Below are positions 61,572-64,000 of a stretch of DNA of 64,000 bases, piece after piece. Source of the stretch: an uncultured Pelagibacteraceae bacterium (GTDB taxonomy: Bacteria > Pseudomonadota > Alphaproteobacteria > Pelagibacterales > Pelagibacteraceae). The translations under genes were made by a program, and so were the position numbers. The notes beneath the pieces are model-generated. The model worked only from the letters and a program-made list of their open reading frames with translations. It was not told the DNA's origin and did no database searches. Location of the stretch: positions 48,204 through 112,203 of the forward strand of contig CACKFY010000003.1 of assembly GCA_902599495.1 (NCBI GenBank). Reading direction: 5' to 3'. Position 1 is the stretch's first letter. Each line of letters begins with the position of its first letter.

Positions 61572-61610
61572 AATTTATAATACCTAAAATTAATGTTATA
61601 TTAAAATTTT

Positions 61611-62543
61611 ATGATGAAAACTGCCTTATCTGTTGAAAACCTTTCAAAAGTATATTTACGAGAGAAAAAAAAGAATTCCAACGTAAACGCATTAAATAAT
61701 ATTACTCTTGAAGTAAAACAAGGTGAAATTTTTGGTTTATTAGGTCCAAACGGAGCCGGTAAAACCACATTTTTGAGTATATTGGCTGGTACAGTAATTA
61801 AAACAAGCGGCAAAGTAAATGTTTGGGGATTTGATTTAGATAAAAATCCAAGACAAGTAAGAGCATCGATTGGAATAGTGCCGCAAGAAGTAAATTTAGA
61901 TGCTTTTTTTAGCCCAAAAAAATTATTAGATTTACAGGCTGGCCTTTATGGGGTCAAGAATAGTGAAAAAATTACTGAAACAATTTTAAATCTCGTTTCT
62001 TTGAATAAACAGGCAGATAGTTACTCTAGAAATTTATCAGGTGGGATGAAAAGAAGATTGTTGATCGCTAAGGCAATGGTTCATCAACCTCCAATTCTTG
62101 TGTTGGATGAGCCTACAGCGGGAGTGGACGTTGAATTAAGAAAGAACTTATGGGAAAACGTTAAAGAGCTTAATAAAATAGGCGTCACTATAATACTAAC
62201 TACTCACTATTTGTTTGAAGCTCAAGAAATGTGCGATCGAATAGCAATAATAAACAAGGGTAATTTAGTGGCTTTGGATACTACCAGAAAACTTTTGGAA
62301 AGGATTAAAACAAAAAAAATTGCATTTAAGCTTAATCAATTTGACACAAACCTTTCTCTAAATTTACCAAACGTTAAATTTCAAATAGAGTCAAATGACA
62401 CAATTATAGTCAATTATGAAAAAGAATCAGTTAATTTTGAACAATTAATAAATTATCTCAAAGAAAAAAACTTGAAAATACTTGATATTTCAATAGATGA
62501 AGGTGACCTTGAAGATGTATTTCTTCAATTAACAAAAAACTAG
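61611..62543 (+). CDS. ABC-2-type transporter ATPase, permease not adjacent
   Basis: The 310-residue protein has GLLGPNGAGKTTFLSIL, signature LSGGMKRRL and Walker B LVLDEPTAGVD with HYLFEAQEMCDRIAI, the drug/lipid/O-antigen exporter (CcmA/NatA-like) branch. A C-terminal regulatory segment follows. Permease genes of this type are usually next to the ATPase, but the next gene is bioY, so the partner must be elsewhere. Two ATGs in tandem start the ORF. Confidence 0.85.
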   Translation: MMKTALSVENLSKVYLREKKKNSNVNALNNITLEVKQGEIFGLLGPNGAGKTTFLSILAGTVIKTSGKVNVWGFDLDKNPRQVRASIGIVPQEVNLDAFFSPKKLLDLQAGLYGVKNSEKITETILNLVSLNKQADSYSRNLSGGMKRRLLIAKAMVHQPPILVLDEPTAGVDVELRKNLWENVKELNKIGVTIILTTHYLFEAQEMCDRIAIINKGNLVALDTTRKLLERIKTKKIAFKLNQFDTNLSLNLPNVKFQIESNDTIIVNYEKESVNFEQLINYLKEKNLKILDISIDEGDLEDVFLQLTKN

Positions 62544-62574
62544 AAAATTTCTTTAAATAGATGTAAGCTTAATT

Positions 62575-63132
62575 ATGGAGTTGGTAAAAAATTTAAAACA
62601 AATAAAAATTGTAAAGTACTTTCTTATAATTTTACTAAGCTCAACTTTGTTGGCGATTTCTGCAAAATTAAAAATACCATTTTACCCTGTACCAATGACT
62701 ATGCAGACTTTTGTGGTTCTTTTAATTGGCGTGTGTTTTGGATGGAAACTAGGTGGGACAATTATTATTTTTTATTTATTAGAAGGTATAGTTGGGCTAC
62801 CCGTATTTTCAGGAACTCCTGAAAAAGGATCTGGTATTGTATACTTTGTTGGACCAACGATGGGATACTTATTGGGATTTTTATTTGCTGCGGTTCTTTG
62901 TGGTATTTTTAAATTTGATAAAAATATTGTTTTGAATTTTCTAAAATTAGTTCTAAGTGTAAGTATTATTTATCTTTTAGGCGTTATATGGCTAGGTACA
63001 TTAATCGGATGGGATAAGCCAATAATAAATTTAGGTATTAAACCTTTTTTATTAGCAGAGCTTTTTAAAATGACTCTGCTATCTATTATAATTACTTTAT
63101 TTAATGATAAGTTATATATTTTGAAAAAATGA
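62575..63132 (+). CDS. bioY: BioY biotin transport protein
   Basis: Six hydrophobic segments and the family motif YPVPMTMQTFVVLLIGVCFGW identify BioY, the substrate-binding S component for biotin uptake. GLPVFSGTPEKGSG and VGPTMGYLLGF are also diagnostic. No bioM or bioN energising genes are adjacent, so it may work alone or with a shared ECF module. It suggests biotin salvage, which fits biotin-dependent AccD-type chemistry in this window. Confidence 0.93.
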   Translation: MELVKNLKQIKIVKYFLIILLSSTLLAISAKLKIPFYPVPMTMQTFVVLLIGVCFGWKLGGTIIIFYLLEGIVGLPVFSGTPEKGSGIVYFVGPTMGYLLGFLFAAVLCGIFKFDKNIVLNFLKLVLSVSIIYLLGVIWLGTLIGWDKPIINLGIKPFLLAELFKMTLLSIIITLFNDKLYILKK

Positions 63133-63140
63133 ATATAAAC

Positions 63141-63713
63141 TTATCTTGGAGATCTTTTAGATAAAATTCTCTGCAAAGTTCTTCGATGCATTTTCAAACG
63201 TCTTGCTGTTTCAGAAACGTTTCTATTACAAAGTTCAAATACCCTGTGAATATGCTCCCATTTTACCCTATCAGCGGACATTGGATTTTCTGGTGGCTTG
63301 GCTTTCGACTCTGGGGCTGCTAATAAAGCTGATTCTACGTCGTCTGCATCCACTGGTTTAGCAATATAATCAATGGCTCCTGCTTTCACAGCTGCTACTG
63401 CTGTTGGTAAGTTTCCATAACCTGTTAACATCACTATTCGACTGTCTGATTTACTCTTATAAAGCTCTTTTACGACGTCTAAACCATTTCCATCTTCTAA
63501 CCTTAGGTCAACTACAGCGAAGTTTGGGGGTGATTTCTTCACAATTTCAAGCCCTTCGGACACTGATTTCGCCTCTTTAACCATAAAACCCTTTTTCTCC
63601 ATTGCTCTAGACAATCTTCCTCTAAGAGGATCATCATCGTCGAGGATTAGTAAGGATTTGTCTTCAAAATCACTTAAATTTAGCTGCGGTGTTTGTAAAT
63701 TTGTCTTTCTCAT
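63141..63713 (-). CDS. regA: RegA/ActR/PrrA redox response regulator
   Basis: The receiver domain has LILDDDD acidic pocket, phosphoacceptor VVDLRLEDGNG and LTGYG. A proline-rich linker (KPPENPMSADR) leads to a Fis-type helix-turn-helix NVSETARRLKMHRRTLQRIL. This compact 190-residue form is the alphaproteobacterial RegA/ActR, controlling redox-dependent genes with RegB. The cognate kinase is not in the window. Confidence 0.9.
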   Translation of the reverse strand: MRKTNLQTPQLNLSDFEDKSLLILDDDDPLRGRLSRAMEKKGFMVKEAKSVSEGLEIVKKSPPNFAVVDLRLEDGNGLDVVKELYKSKSDSRIVMLTGYGNLPTAVAAVKAGAIDYIAKPVDADDVESALLAAPESKAKPPENPMSADRVKWEHIHRVFELCNRNVSETARRLKMHRRTLQRILSKRSPR

Positions 63714-63832
63714 ACGACATATATAGGGTCTCTAATAGTATTTTCAACCCACACCGGTAGAAAATTCATACATCTCTGCTATGCATTTTTTTCTTTACAT
63801 TAAGGTGAAAAAAACCCTAAATGCGAACTGTT

Positions 63833-63864
63833 AAGAGTTTTTTATAAATTTTTTGAAAACTCTT
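63833..63864 (+). promoter_or_regulatory. Leader hairpin before the decarboxylase gene
   Basis: AAGAGTTTT (63833-63841) and AAAACTCTT (63856-63864) are a perfect 9-base inverted repeat with a 14-base loop, followed by TTGTGTT. It lies 29 bases before the ATG and could be an attenuator or simply a stable leader stem. Confidence 0.4.
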
Positions 63865-63892
63865 TTGTGTTAATTAAAGGGAGACACATTAA

Positions 63893-64000
63893 ATGGAAAA
63901 ATTTAGTAACGTTAACGAGCTAGTTAACACACTTAAACCAGTAAATCCAATATACTGTATACGCCCAGATACCATAAAAAATTCAGTCAAGGTCTTTAAG
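63893..64000 (+). CDS. Ornithine/diaminopimelate/arginine decarboxylase family, N-terminus only
   Basis: Only 36 residues are inside the window. The segment PVNPIYCIRPDTIKNSVKVF resembles the start of fold-III PLP decarboxylases of the ornithine/lysine type used in polyamine synthesis, but the PLP lysine lies beyond the right edge. A GGGAG element precedes ATG by about 10 bases. The assignment is tentative because it rests on a short match. Confidence 0.5.
   Translation, partial: MEKFSNVNELVNTLKPVNPIYCIRPDTIKNSVKVFK

Overview
The window looks like chromosomal DNA of a streamlined, AT-rich marine alphaproteobacterium of the SAR11 clade (Pelagibacterales). This is inferred from the strong A/T bias, lysine/asparagine/isoleucine-rich proteins, intergenic gaps of a few bases, many ATGA or TAATG overlaps, and alphaproteobacterial gene orders (kdsD-lptC-lptB, rpsA-ihfB, trpF-trpB-trpA-accD-folC, tsaE-amgK-murU, chvI/chvG, regA). 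No stretch over about 300 bases lacks a gene. The longest gap (about 170-270 bases near 22.0-22.3 kb) holds a tRNA-like element and hairpins.

Layout. 1-5.7 kb, mostly minus: a PhoR-type kinase cut by the window edge, glycosyltransferase, LpxH-like phosphoesterase, lipid kinase, small basic protein, SMR-type membrane protein and NDUFA9-like SDR. 5.7-18.1 kb: a long plus-strand run with RNase D, LPS genes (kdsD, lptC, lptB), aroA, cmk, rpsA, ihfB, pyrF, trpFBA, accD and folC. 18.1-21.6 kb, minus: thioredoxin-like protein, exonuclease I-like protein, RmuC and a lysine-rich protein. 21.8-27.8 kb is an accessory island: CxxCxGxG zinc protein, degenerate tRNA-Leu-like element, small proteins, Vsr-like nuclease, winged-helix-like protein, 790-residue GHKL (MORC/MutL-like) ATPase with Ig-like domains, 79-residue protein and a divergent N4/N6-type DNA methyltransferase. 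It reads as an unusual restriction-modification or defence locus.

27.9-41 kb: small membrane proteins, SRAP protein, purE/purK, a thioesterase, a metallo-beta-lactamase-fold protein, a very basic coiled-coil protein, cyclopropane synthase, a DapA-family enzyme, a heptosyltransferase-like enzyme, a J-domain protein, an S9 peptidase, and an hsp20 gene with a heat-shock-type promoter and a ROSE-like RNA thermometer. 41-50.8 kb: purine permease with a nearby phosphoribosyltransferase, DNA glycosylase, EamA transporter, msrA, sulfurtransferase and a two-gene RND pump. 50.8-64 kb: lytic transglycosylase-like lipoprotein, SNase, VanZ-like protein, gpmA, murU/amgK/tsaE, ahcY, chvG/chvI, polA, ABC ATPase, bioY, regA and the start of an ornithine-decarboxylase-family gene.

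Most of the window is core metabolism and envelope biogenesis. The most unusual parts are the 21.8-27.8 kb island, the hsp20 5' leader, and the syntenic but divergent trpB-accD-folC segment, where several usual active-site motifs are altered.
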